A stretch of 64,000 nt of DNA, taken from assembly GCA_956465555.1 (NCBI GenBank), contig OY101127.1, positions 496,001 through 560,000 on the forward strand, written 5' to 3'. Of this stretch, positions 28,535-39,594 are shown piece after piece. Every line of letters starts with the position of its first letter. Within the stretch, counting starts at the first letter, position 1. The translations under genes were made by a program, and so were the position numbers. Source of the stretch: Nitzschia sp. pyKryTriq1. Its lineage: Eukaryota > Bacillariophyta > Bacillariophyceae > Bacillariales > Bacillariaceae. The notes under the pieces are model-generated. The model was not told the DNA's origin. It did no database searches and saw nothing but the letters and a program-made list of their open reading frames with translations.

Positions 28535-28798
28535 GGTTCGATAGAGGGGGTTACTTCTTGGTTCGATAGAGGGGTTACTTGGTTCGATAGAGGGGTTAGT
28601 TGGTACCCATCAAGGGGATAAACCATACCCTAGACCCTCAAAAGGGTTAACACCTAAATGCACCGCCCCCAAAACACCCCATTTGGTTCGATCACTAGGA
28701 ATCAATGCTAGGTTCGATCACTAGGAATCAATACTTGGTTCGATCGATTCGACTGAAATCCTTGGTTCGATCGATTCGACTGAAATCCTTGGTTCGGT
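28535..28798 (+). repeat. Tandem arrays sharing a GGTTCGAT head
   Basis: GGTTCGAT occurs at 28535, 28560, 28581, 28685, 28711, 28737 and 28764, and GGTTCGGT at 28791. It falls into three local families: 21-25-bp units ending in AGAGGGGTTACTT, two 26-bp units with CACTAGGAATCAAT, and two identical 27-bp units with CGATTCGACTGAAATC. Each family is duplicated in tandem, and all begin with the same eight bases. Confidence 0.9.
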
Positions 28799-28929
28799 CT
28801 ACCGGGAGACGGACAGACGCTACTTTACTACGGTAGTAGACTACTGCTAGCTAGTAGAGAGAGTGAAGGAAAGGACCCAAAGCAGTAAAACGATACTGAA
28901 AATATGACATTATCAAGCGTGCGCAAAGA

Positions 28930-29169
28930 GCCCGCAGACAAGACCTTCTACCGCGACCCCCATAAACGCATTAAATATGCCCAACCTTTCGGATGACCAG
29001 CCGTCGTAACCGTAAGATGCAAGTTCTCGGGCAAATGGAAACAAAAAGGGGTAAAGATGATTATGGTCGGCTACTCGGCCAACCACCCAGCGGACACCTA
29101 CAGAATGTACAATCCTGAAACACGCGCCGTAATCGACTTGCGCAATATTCAGTGGCTCACTTTTAAAAG
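28930..29169 (+). mobile_element. Ty1/copia fossil fragment
   Basis: The plus strand encodes a piece matching the region between integrase and reverse transcriptase of copia elements (VGYSANHPADTYRMYNPETR, then IDLRNIQWL). No LTR or other domain is seen. It is broken and small, and ends exactly where the right 43-bp direct repeat begins. Confidence 0.75.
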
Positions 29170-29212
29170 GCTTGAGACAGGTTCGTGCATCGGAAGATCA
29201 GACGAACTACTA
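29170..29212 (+). repeat. 43-bp direct repeat, right copy
   Basis: Identical to 28428-28470. Sequence after it (AGTACTACTACACG) probably continues the pre-duplication locus. The stretch from 29213 to 29637 before the acyltransferase gene has no other gene. Confidence 0.9.
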
Positions 29213-29637
29213 GTACTACTACACGACACGGAACTGAGGAAGTAGTCCCACGAGTCATCAGTCAGCTGACGAAGTACAGACTACGGAGATTTCAACAAGT
29301 CGCTAGGATCCCGTCACCCGTCTGTCTGTTGTCGGCCGCATCTGACTTGTTTATTATTCCGAGGGTGCGGAAGAGATGGTGGCGTTAGCCACTACCGGTA
29401 CCAGGGTATGCACCGGCAGGGAGCGTATTTCAACAACCAACAACCATCAAAACAACGAACCCAACACACAACTCTCTCTTCTCCTGCCTATGCCTCTGTC
29501 ACGCTAAGGCGAAAGAGTAGCTATTGCGTAGCAACGTAGCTGCCATACCGGCACAGTACATTTTTGGGTGAGGATACTCTCACTGTAGGTCCCGATTTCC
29601 AAAATCTCCACAACGCAACAAGCAATAAAAGTCAACC

Positions 29638-31425
29638 ATGGCATCGCCTTGGATGGCAGTCGCTCGGACGGCTCGATTGGCATTCCAGCAATATGGCGCA
29701 CCCACGCTGGCAGCGGGAGGCTTGCTTGTGTCCGCTTCGCCTTCTCTATTACCGCAGTGGCAATACGGGTACGGCTACGGGTATGAGTATCCATGTCTTG
29801 CCAGAAGCAGCAACATGGCGACGGCGTGCGAAGCAGCACCGAAAACTGGTCCCCCCAAGACACCTCATACCGCCGGCGGCACGGGTGCGGGTAGTACTAC
29901 ATTTACATCCCTCCGTCGGCGCCTCACCAATGTGGGTCGGTTCAGCTTGTTGTCCGAGACGCCTACGAATCCTTCCGTTCCAGTCCTAGTTTTGTGTTTG
30001 AGTGGAAAACCGTGGATGGCTCGGGATTTTAACCAGTTGTACAAAGAGCGCCACATTGGTGACAAACATGAACGCTTTCGATCCGTCTTGTTGGACCCGA
30101 AGAATTCTCAGTACTTTGTGGTACCGCCTCCCGAAACATCCTCCTCCTTGCCGGTGCAGGATATATTGGCATACCCTCAGGTCTATCGAAATGAACTCAA
30201 AGGCATGATTACGGATGCACTTTTGCTTCCAATGGATTTGAGTAAGAGTTTGTGGCAGGCTTGGGCAGCGACGGGTGGAAAGGTGGGGCAATCTGGAGCT
30301 ATTCCAGCCACCTCCAGTCCGTCGGCCGCAAATGCGGTTGAATCTCTTTTGTTGTTTCGGGCCCATCATTGTATGGCCGATGGAGTTTCCTTAGGTGCCA
30401 TCTTTGGAGATTTGATGGACGAAGGTAACCACTTCCAAGAAATGATACAAGAAAAACTGAAGGCATTTCGACGACAAAAGAAGTCTTGGTGGAAACGTCT
30501 TCAGATCTTCTTGTATTATTGGTGCTGGGGTACCATTCGTGCATTTGGGTATCAATTTTACTTGTATCTCTCTTCTCTTGTATCCACAAATCCCTGGAAG
30601 ATCCTCCAAGCCGCAGCATCGGATCAAGTATCTTCGTCGGAGGATGAGGACCACCCGCATGTTCGCACTCTTTCTTGGATTCAAATCGCAACTGTCGACG
30701 AAGTCAAGCAAGTGGCAGAGTATTTCACAAAGCAGCACAAGAAAATAAATCCAAATGCTAGCAAGCAACAAAAGATGACGGTCAATGACATTTTTTGCAG
30801 TTGTATCACTGGAGCGACGGCGAAGCTGATGCAGTACCATCGACAACAAACGAATTCTGAATCGTCGTCTCTCGTGCTGCCATATTTGAACCTAGTCATG
30901 CCTGTCCATATGCAGGGGGGTCTTCTCCTTCCAGGACAATCCATGGGAAACAAGATTGGGGCCATTGTGAGTCAAGTTCCGGCAGAAGCTGCCGAAGGGG
31001 CCTCGGAACGCTTGCACCAAGTCCACGACACACTGTGGAATCGGAAACAAACTCCAACGGCAGCACTCTCATATATTATTGCACAAACCTTTGGGGGTAC
31101 ACTAGGAACACTTCTAGGCCCCCGCTTGACATCCTGGCTGTTTTCCAAAGCTCATGCCAACGCGTCGGTCGTCGTCACGAACGTTCGAGGCCCCGAAACG
31201 GCTGCTCACTTGGGCGGTCGCAAGGTGGAGGCCAACCTTGGATTTTTGCCGCTACCACCTGGAGTCCCGATCGGTCTCGTGGTAATGTCCTACGACCAAA
31301 AGATAACCTTGACAGTCATGGCAGAACCTTGGGCAGTTCCGGACGCGGATCGTTTCTTGACATGGGTCGTTGAAGAGTATCAGGAACTCGTGCAAGAAGC
31401 CCAAGCCGAGAATAAAGCCACATAG
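29638..31425 (+). CDS. Wax ester synthase/diacylglycerol acyltransferase-type enzyme
   Basis: This encodes 595 residues from ATG in a CCATGG context. The condensation-type acyltransferase motif is intact: H243-H244-C-M-A-D248-G249 (HHxxxDG) in RAHHCMADGVSLGA. The C-terminal DUF1298-type blocks are present too (VVVTNVRGPE, then GFLPLPPGVPIGLVVMSYDQ). Such enzymes join fatty alcohols or diacylglycerol to acyl-CoA to make wax esters or storage lipid. A hydrophobic stretch at residues 285-315 (LQIFLYYWCWGTIRAFGYQF) and an N-terminal apolar region suggest membrane or lipid-droplet association. No plastid signature is seen. Which lipid it makes cannot be told from sequence. One exon. Confidence 0.87.
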   Translation: MASPWMAVARTARLAFQQYGAPTLAAGGLLVSASPSLLPQWQYGYGYGYEYPCLARSSNMATACEAAPKTGPPKTPHTAGGTGAGSTTFTSLRRRLTNVGRFSLLSETPTNPSVPVLVLCLSGKPWMARDFNQLYKERHIGDKHERFRSVLLDPKNSQYFVVPPPETSSSLPVQDILAYPQVYRNELKGMITDALLLPMDLSKSLWQAWAATGGKVGQSGAIPATSSPSAANAVESLLLFRAHHCMADGVSLGAIFGDLMDEGNHFQEMIQEKLKAFRRQKKSWWKRLQIFLYYWCWGTIRAFGYQFYLYLSSLVSTNPWKILQAAASDQVSSSEDEDHPHVRTLSWIQIATVDEVKQVAEYFTKQHKKINPNASKQQKMTVNDIFCSCITGATAKLMQYHRQQTNSESSSLVLPYLNLVMPVHMQGGLLLPGQSMGNKIGAIVSQVPAEAAEGASERLHQVHDTLWNRKQTPTAALSYIIAQTFGGTLGTLLGPRLTSWLFSKAHANASVVVTNVRGPETAAHLGGRKVEANLGFLPLPPGVPIGLVVMSYDQKITLTVMAEPWAVPDADRFLTWVVEEYQELVQEAQAENKAT

Positions 31426-31917
31426 GATTGTATTGTACTATTCATACTACTTAGAAAGGTTTCTGCACAGTATGGTATCAGTACTCACACAAACAAATAA
31501 TGATACTTTGTCGTTTATACTCTGTCCGCGCTTGTCGATACCACACGTTCCAAACTTGGGTTGCCGGATATCCTTGACCAAGTGACTGCTGGGCTTGCTG
31601 GTGCCCTGTATCGGCATGATCCTTTGATTTCTGTGCGGACGCGACTCGCTTACAAAACCCACAATGATATGGTTCCGCTGGTAGGGTTGAAATATTTTGA
31701 TCACAAAGCTCATCCCTCAGTGCTTCCTGCACATCATGGATCGGTAAATTTTATGTGGGATTAGTAGTGCGCACTAATTTTGCGCGCGGCTGGCGCATGT
31801 TGCGAAGTCTCTAGTCTAATAAGTCGTACGATATGTCCTACGAATCTCTCGTTTTCCAAATTATGACTATTTTAGTTGTCTACTTTCTGCTGCTTCTTTT
31901 ACTTTCCAGACCCGCAC

Positions 31918-31993
31918 TTTAGGTCGTGTTTCGGAGTATAAATCGTGTTTAGGTCGGAGTGTAGTTCGTGTTTAGGTCGGAGTATAATTCGTG
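31918..31993 (+). repeat. 23-bp tandem repeat, three units
   Basis: TTTAGGTCGGAGTRTARTTCGTG occurs at 31948-31970 and 31971-31993, and with a 7-bp insertion at 31918-31947. It lies downstream of the acyltransferase gene. Confidence 0.85.
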
Positions 31994-32011
31994 CTTCTTG
32001 GTCTGTCTAGT

Positions 32012-32287
32012 TCATCGATATAGTCTAGTAGATATCGATCTCGTATTGTTTGAGTAACGAGTCGAGTCACGACGTCTGTACGTCGTTCGCTGTAACGCTT
32101 GTTCTTCGTCTGCTTCTCTTTCTGGCATGTGTGGAGGGCTTAGTAATTCCACGTCACCGTCCAGCACATTGATGACATAGTTCGATGCGAGCGAATCGCG
32201 GGCTCGGTCGCCCATGTATTCGCCGTATAATTTATTGAGCCACAAGATGTTGCGTGTTTTTATGATTTTACCAGTCTGTACCTCCAA
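32012..32287 (-). mobile_element. Ty1/copia fossil fragment
   Basis: The minus strand encodes TGKIIKTRNILWLNKLYGEY, the conserved block between integrase and reverse transcriptase in diatom copia elements, followed by a variable acidic linker. It abuts the TAC microsatellite. Broken, without LTRs. Confidence 0.7.
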
Positions 32288-32291
32288 AACG

Positions 32292-32351
32292 TACTACTAC
32301 TACTACTCGTACTACTACTACTACTCGTACTACTACTACTACTACTACTCG

Positions 32352-32383
<32 letters not shown>

Positions 32384-32414
32384 GTACTACTACTACTCGT
32401 ACTACTACTACTCG
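32292..32414 (+). repeat. (TAC)n microsatellite interrupted by TCG
   Basis: It has 41 triplets: runs of 5, 5, 7, 10, 4 and 4 TAC, each closed by one TCG. The regular TCG breaks suggest amplification of a larger unit as well as slippage. Confidence 0.95.
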
Positions 32415-32730
32415 TAAAGACTATGTCAACGTACTGTAGTGCGCGAAAAACGGACGGCGGACAGACGCAATCACCATTTTGACTCGATCGAATAGAATTC
32501 GACCCAAATGACTCGAATAATCGGTCGGAGGAAGTAGCTTTGGGTCGACCCCCTCTAGAGTCAGAAATACCAAAGAGATAAACTTTCCAAGTAAAGAGCA
32601 CGTTACCATAGTATCTTAAGAGTATATAATCGCTGGATAGAGTTTGTAGGTACTACTATCTGGCATTTCCACTAGCTTCTCTCTGAGCACTTTCTACAAG
32701 ACGTAATAATTAGAGTCACGAGTCACTAGT

Positions 32731-32878
32731 GACTGCCTATAACTACGGTAGTGGGGGCACCCATGCTACCAAATGTTATTCGTAATTGACTGCATTGATG
32801 TTATTGGTAGATACGTATGCCAGGTGGAAGTAGAAATGGGGTTTGAAAATTACACGTAGTACCACGGCATCGGCACCC
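32731..32878 (-). repeat. Dispersed repeat, copy B
   Basis: It is the reverse complement of the block at 18703-18912, shorter by several indels (148 versus 210 bp). See copy A for shared words. It lies 14 kb away between convergent genes. Confidence 0.8.
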
Positions 32879-33706
32879 ATAGCAGCCAAGAGCCCAGAAA
32901 GCCCAGCCGCCCGCGCGCCCGCCCAATCAGAAACCACACAATCCGACTAGAAGGAATCGGAAAGAAAGGAGCCCAGGCGCCTATTATTGAAACCGTTCCT
33001 CGTCACGCGCAAAGCTTTATGAAGAAGAAGAACTCACAAATCTATGATGATAACAAGAATAAATTCATCACAGATTCCAATAACTCTCTAGTAGTTTACG
33101 ATGAGAAGAGTCTCAAACCAACAGGAAGGGTGTGGAAGGACATGGATCCTCAACTAATTGGATCAGAAATCAATTGTACTGATTACTTGACTGGATGAGA
33201 AGTAGTCGACGTAACGAACTCGTATGGAATACTGGACAAGAAGGATAGACGAGAAGCATATAAACACAAGAAGGACTGGACGAAAATACATGCATGAATG
33301 ATAAAGAGTTGGAGAAGAACAGAACCTTGCTCACTCTTTAGATAGCTGAACATTGAACAAGCAAGACAACCTAAAATAACAAGCACTTACAAATCACGGT
33401 GTGACCTTTCGTACGACGTCTACTAATCGTGGAAGCACCCCTCCCGGCGGGAATTCGATCTGGTCGACGCTGCTGGCTTCCAACATTTGGTATTACGGAC
33501 AGAAAGATCGCAACCAAGCCTAGGGGTCAAATTCGGTCATGTTCTAGATGATGGTGATGGTGACAACCCCATTACTTTATGCTCCCGCTCAGCTATCACA
33601 TGGGTCCTTTCTATCTGAAGAATCTGAGTAACAATGGCCATGGAAACAAATTGTAACATAATTTTGTTCCAGATTATATGATTCTCCCGTCGTGATGATA
33701 CGGTGT

Positions 33707-36700
33707 CTAGGAATCAGCCTCTTGGGCTTGTTCGGTTTCTTCCATTTCACCATCCTCTTCCTCTCCCTCTTCGCCCTCCTCCTTTTCTTCATCTTTAGCT
33801 TCTTCCCTCTTCACACTAAACAAAGGCTTTGCGGTAAATGAGGGTGCCTGGTTCTGCGAAGAGAATGCACTGAACATGTTCGCCTGTGGGGAAGGATTGG
33901 CAGGAGTTGGGAGCACGATAGACGATGAAGACCCGAATGTAAACGTTGGTGCAGCCGTGGAGCTTCCCGGTGGCTTCATGCTGAGGAAGCCTGACCCGCT
34001 GCCAAACCCACTACTAGTAGATGCACCAGTCGCAGGCTTGACGCCGAAGAGGCTTCCGCCCGAAGAAGCAGACCCAAACCCACTGACTTGGCCAAATGTA
34101 CTGCCCTGTCCCGAGGACTGACCGAAACCGGATGCAGAGCTCCTTTGGCCGAAGCCACCGGTTGACGAGCCGAAGGTAACAGGCTGGCTCGGCACGCCCG
34201 CAGGGAGAGTGAATGGAGCTGCCAAAGGGTTAAGAGCAGAAAGTGCAGGAGCACTGGTAGCGTCACCTTTTTCCTTCGAAGCTTCGCCTGCGTCCTTCTC
34301 CCCTCCTAGTTCGGCATTGCCACCCTCCTTATGATCTTGCTCTTTCCCGTCAGCTCCAGATACTTCAGACACCACCGATTCCTTCGATAAAGATGCCTCG
34401 AGTGGCGGGGCTTCCTCGACCTTTGTCTTCTTGGCGGCCGGTTCTTCTTTTGTGTCGTGGTCTTTTTCCATTTGCTCTTTCTTCTTTTGCATGGCGAGCA
34501 TCAGCTTGCGTTTCTTCTCCAGCAATTTCTCCTTCATGGAAAGTTCTTTTGTCTCGCCCGAACCTCGTCTCTCTATGGCCGATTTCGCAGCATCGGCAGT
34601 GTCGCCCACTCGACTTTCCCAAACGGCTTGCTCACCTGCACTTTGACTTGCATCGGCTGCTGCAGGAGGTTTTGCTTTCTTGGGCTCCGCCAATTCTTCC
34701 AAAGATTCAGCGGGTCTCTTGTTGGAAGGATGGGTTGAGGTAGCATCTGGCTCCGGAACTTCTCCAGTGGCTGCAGGTGAATCCCTCGAAGTCGACTTGG
34801 GTCCCGGGGCGTCAACCTTGGCGGACGGCTGGGGCGACTCGTTTGGTAAGCTTGGTGCAAACTTAAACCCACCAGGTGGTACTGTCAGCACGGAGGCCTT
34901 CGTCACAGCACAATCCAATGCTGCTTCTTTCGTTGTTTCTTTGGGGGGCAAAGGAGCAGGTTTCTCGCTGCTAGTAGTTTCCTGCTCGTGGGCTTTCGTG
35001 TCGGCTGGGAGCGTGGACTTATTGCTGTCTTCCCTGGGTGTGGCGGCCACAAGAGCTTGCTTTTCCTTTTCCAGGTCATCTTTGGTGTCCTTGAGGTCCT
35101 TCTCCAAAGCTGATTCTTTCTTTTTCATCTCAAAAATCTGCTTTTGGAATTGCCGGAGTCTCTCTCTGAGCTTGTCGTTCATCTCCTGGGCACCGGTGAG
35201 TTGAATCTTTTCGTTCGCCCTTTCACCTTCGAGCTTCGTCAATTTTTCCTTGGCTTCAGTGAGCTCCTTCTTAAAAGCTCCGTCCTTTTGCGCTTTTTCT
35301 AGGGCTTCCTTTTCCAAAGTCAACGTAGAAATTGCTTTCTTGTGAGTTTCTACTAAAGCCTTGTTTTGCATCAATTCTTTGCTGGCGCGAGTGGCCAGGG
35401 CTCTGATCCTCATAGAATCCTCCTCGGCGGACTTCTTCTGCGATTCGAGGCTCTTGACTTGCGCCTCCAGTAGCTCGGCCTTTTTGACCAGCGATGCATG
35501 CTCCGCGGGGTCGACTTGATTGAATTTGGAAACCAAACTTTGGACTCTGCCCTTCCAGTCGTCGACTTCACGAAGCAGACTCTCCTTTTCAGCAAGAAGA
35601 CCAGCCTTTTCTGTCTCCATTTCTTTGATGCGCTTTTCTGATGGAATCGAGTAGAATTTCGAGGTTTCCAGTTCTTTCTTCGCTGCAGCAAGACTGGCTA
35701 CAAGTTTCTGCATCTCCTCCCGCAGGTGCGAGTTGCTTTCACCGAGAAGTTTGGCCTGCTGCTCAGCACTCTTGAGCTTGTCTTTCAGCACATCGATGTC
35801 CGAGCCAGCAGAATATTCACTTCCAATACAATCTTGGAATACCTTGAGTTCAGCGCGAGCCTCCTCCAGACTGCGTTTCGCAACAGCCGAAGCAGCACGC
35901 TCTCTTTCCGCAGCGCGACGGGCCGCATCAAGCTGAGCTTGAACCATCTCCTTATCGGCTCGGACAAATTTGACAACTTCTCGAAGCTCCGAAATTGTTT
36001 TTTGGAGCGCTCCAGCATCATGCGTGGAACCTTCGGCAGCGGAAATGTCCCACGAATCACCTCCAGTTGGCTGCATCTTCTCAATTTGCTCTCCAATCTT
36101 CTCCAGTTGGTTGTGAAGCAGTGTATTCTGAGTGCGAGTTTCCTCCAAGTTCTTCTCGTATTCCTTGAATATCTTTTCCATTGATGCCTTTTCTTGTTCG
36201 AAGAACGATCGTCCTTCTTCAAGTTCATTCTTCACAGCGGCAGCTTGTTCCTCGGCGGCCTTTCGCAATCGTGATTCTGCCTCAGCCTCTTCCTTCGCCG
36301 CCCGAAGCTCGGTCCTAGCAGCTGAGTGAAGCGCAAGTTCACGTTCATAGTTTGTTTGGGCGTTGGTGACATCGGTACGTAGAACTAGCACTTCAGCCTC
36401 GAGTTGCGAGTATCGGTCTAACGCTGATTCCGCGTCTTTTTTATACTTTTCGGATTGACTCTCCAGTTCAACAGTTCTCTTTTTCATGTCGTCGAGTTCC
36501 TTTGCACGGTCGCCACGTTGAGAAGCCAAATCATTCGTGAGTTCCGTAATTATTTCCCTGCTCTTGGCGGATTGGGTGGTCGCCGCTTCGAGCTGGCTTT
36601 GAAGAGCCACTATTTCCTCTTCGTGAGCTTGTTTTGCCGCAGTTGATGCCTTAGTTTGTTCTGCAACTGCGGCTTCATTGTCATTTGCCATCTTTTCATA

Positions 36701-39594
36701 AGTTGCTGCACGATCCGCTAGGGTTGCAACTTCTTTGCGGGTCGTCATCAGTTCTTCGGTCAGACTAGCCACCTTGCTTCGGAGTTCACCCTCAACATCC
36801 TGATCCTCCCCAGTCTCGCCGAGCTTCTTCTTGGCCGCACGAAGCTGTGCTTGGAGCAAAGTGAGCTTCTTGTTAGCCAACTGCAATTCGGTGGCGACCT
36901 TGAGCGTTTCTTTCTTGGCCCCCAACGCTTCCGTGGCGGCCTGTTCTCGTCGTTGCTCGAGGTCCTTGATCGCCACCTCTTGATCTGTCACCTTGCCGCT
37001 GAGATTCTCAATCTGCAAGCTGTTCTTGGACTCTACTGTAGATAGCTTTTCCGTAAGGGACGCAATTTGTGACCTAAGGGATTCTTCTTCAGAAGCTGCC
37101 TTGGCTGACAAACTAGCTTCAATGCGCTGAATTGACTCAATAAGGGCTCCTTGACGCGAAATCTCACTTCGCAGTTGATTTGATTCGTCTGCCATTCTTT
37201 GCTCGGCTGCCTTTGCCTGTTCGACTTGACTTTCAGCCAAGCGAAGCTTCATTTTGGCATGCTGCAATTCGCTTTCAAAGCGGCTCGCTTCAGCATTGGC
37301 CTTGGACAAGGCATCCTGCAAGTCAGCATTGATTCGTTGAAGACCGCCCTTGGACTCAGAAATGCGCGAGGCCTCGTTTCGACTGCGATCCAAACTTTCC
37401 TCCAGGCGCACTGTTTTGTCGCGATAGAAACTGACTTCGGCAGCGCCACGAGCGACGTCGGCCTTCGCCTTGAAAATTTCCCCTTGAAGTCTGTCCACCG
37501 TCTTGGTGAGTTCCTCATTCACTGCCTCGTATCGCGACAATCGTTCAGAGGCTGCTTCTTTGTCTTGGTCGACAGTCTTGAGCTCGGTACTAGCCCTTGC
37601 CAACTCCAATTCCAGTTGGCTTTTCTCTTGCTCCAAAACCTTTGCTCGTTCCGATTGTTTCTTCACAATTTGAAGCGTTGAAGCTTCTTCGGCTGAAGAA
37701 CCCAAGAGGTGACTGTCTTGCTTGGCCAAAAGTGCGCGGTAAAGATCGCGCTGTTGAACGATGCTCTCGACCATGACTTCCTGCCGCTTTCGCTCTTCCC
37801 GCAAGGCCACCAAATCCTGTTCGTAGGTCTCCACTTGGGTTCTCAATTTATCCTCGTTTAGTTTGTCTTCCAATTCCTTGATGGTACCTGCCATTTTCCG
37901 GACTTGAGCAGACAGTTTTTGATTCGTCGATTGCATTTGCACTACCGCAGCCGTCGGTGCAGGTGATGTCGCAGCGCCTCCTCCCAAACCAAAACTACTG
38001 ATACTACTGCGGGACACCAACAATGTTTGAACCTGCTTGGCTAATTCCCTCGTCTCTGCTTCCAAATCCTTATTACGTGATTGCAAACGAGCTAGTTCAG
38101 CTTGATAATCTTGTGATTCTTCTCGGGCGGCCCTAGCCTCGTCGAAAGCTGCATCAAGACGTTTCTTGTACTCTTCTTGGCGTTCCAAGGCATCCTCGAA
38201 TTCTTGCCGTTGACGAATATAAGTGGGAGCACTGGCTTCAATATCGGTCTTGATACGTTCCAGCAAGATTTCAGTTTTTTTGCGCCGCAGCGTCTCAGCG
38301 GCCAAAGCGTCCTCCGTTTCTGCTAGGCGACCGTAGAGATCGGTTAGATTGAGAGGCTCGTCGTCCGTAGCCTCGCCCACAGCTCGCATCGCCAACGAGC
38401 GACTGGGAGTGCCATCACTTTCTCCTCCCGCCATTCTGCGCCGCGACGGTGTGTTGGTCAGCAATAGTCCATCTTCGGCATCCTTCAGACGACGATTCGC
38501 TTTGGCGAGCTCCGCTTGCAAGTCGGCCACTTGTCGTTGAAATGCCTGTGCCTGATTTTGTAGAATTTGTTTGGATTTACGTTCCAGTTCTTGTTGCTGC
38601 ACGAGGATGCCCTGGTTACTTTGCTGTTCGGCTTGTAGAGCATGTCGTTTCATGGCCTCCATTTGAGTGGCCAGAGAATCATGCTTAGACTGGAGCAACT
38701 GCAATTGATTCTTTTGCATTGTCACTAACGACTGGGTTTGCTGCAACTCCTCTTCGGCCTCGGCCTGTCGTTCAGCAGCACTTATTTTCGAGTCACGAAG
38801 CTCTTTGGCGAGGCGATCATTCTGCGATTCCAGGGTGTTAACTTGCCGTTGCAACCTGGAGACTTCTGCAGCCGACTCCTCGTGATCTTCCCTGGATTCC
38901 GCAAGTTCGGATCGCAAGGAAGCCATTTCCGAGGCATGAGACGTGCGCACTTGCGCCAGCTGTTCTCTCTGAGATTGTAATTGACCGTCGAGCCAAGTAT
39001 TGTTAGAGGACAGGGCATCCACTTCGGTCGTGAGACGATCGACTTGAAACTTGAGAGGAACCACTTCAGAATCTCCAAGCTTGGCCTGCGTCTCCATCTG
39101 CACCAGTCGCTGCTTGTATTCGGTATTTGATTTCGCCAAACGACTACAATGCAGCAATTTCAAAGACTTCAGGTGAGCCAGAGTATAGTTGACAATCCAC
39201 AGGAATGTAGGAACCCCCCACCGCTCCTTAGTGCGTACCTGATCTCCTCTCGCAGGGTATCCCCTTCCGACTGCAATCGATCCACCCGTTCACTGGTTTG
39301 TATTTGCGTCTGTTCCAAAGCCTGCACTTGCGACGATCTCGTTTGCGCTTCCACTTTCAATTTGGAGATCTCCGTCGACTGTTGCTCCACAGTTGACTGT
39401 AACAACGCCTTCTCCCCTTGCAGCGCGGCAACCTGCTGGCGTTGCAGCTCCACCGTGGTTTGTGCTGTCAACAATTCTTGTTCCCATCTGGCCGCTTTGC
39501 CCTCCAAATCTTCCAGGGCCGCCTGCAAGATCAACTGATGCGAGTTTTCACGGGCTTTGGCCCAGGTGCTGGCAGCAGTCGTATCCTCGGTCAT
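33707..39594 (-). CDS. TPR: Nucleoprotein TPR/Mlp-like nuclear basket protein
   Basis: Two exons, 39239-39594 and 33707-39143, give 1,930 residues. The 95-bp intron has donor GTACGC and acceptor TTGTAG, and the join restores EEIS-RLAKSN. The start is the ATG at 39594 (MTEDTTAASTW). Residues 20 to about 1,490 are almost continuous coiled coil, the hallmark of TPR/Mlp1-Mlp2/NUA, the filament of the nuclear basket that helps mRNA export and checkpoint signalling. The C-terminal part is disordered: Pro/Ala/Ser-rich, then a basic helix (KEKLLEKKRKLMLAMQKKK), then about eight FG dipeptides at roughly residues 1,770-1,856, and a strongly acidic tail. FG repeats are not typical of animal or yeast TPR. 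Divergent from ClpS across almost 2 kb. Confidence 0.85.

Larger units (their letters stand above)
31426..33706. other. Repeat-rich intergenic region between convergent genes
   Basis: A 2.3-kb stretch containing the 23-bp tandem repeat, a copia relic, a TAC microsatellite and dispersed repeat copy B (listed separately). At 31478-31764 all frames on both strands stay open for 67-88 codons; none has a recognised domain, so no gene is called. At 33019-33198 the plus strand has a 59-residue ORF (MKKKNSQIYDDNKNKF at its start) of unknown nature. AT-rich sequence at 33200-33420 shows nothing firm. Confidence 0.45.

Noticed and set aside
28535-28798. tRNA gene cluster from B-box-like GGTTCGAT words
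   Set aside because: No A box, no cloverleaf arms and no match beyond the first eight bases.
32214-32417. Tyr/Ser-repeat protein frame
   Set aside because: It is only the translation of the TAC/TCG microsatellite, with a copia relic on the other strand.
33200-33420. Possible solo LTR
   Set aside because: TATA-like words but no matching LTR pair, no terminal TG...CA with target duplication that I can define.
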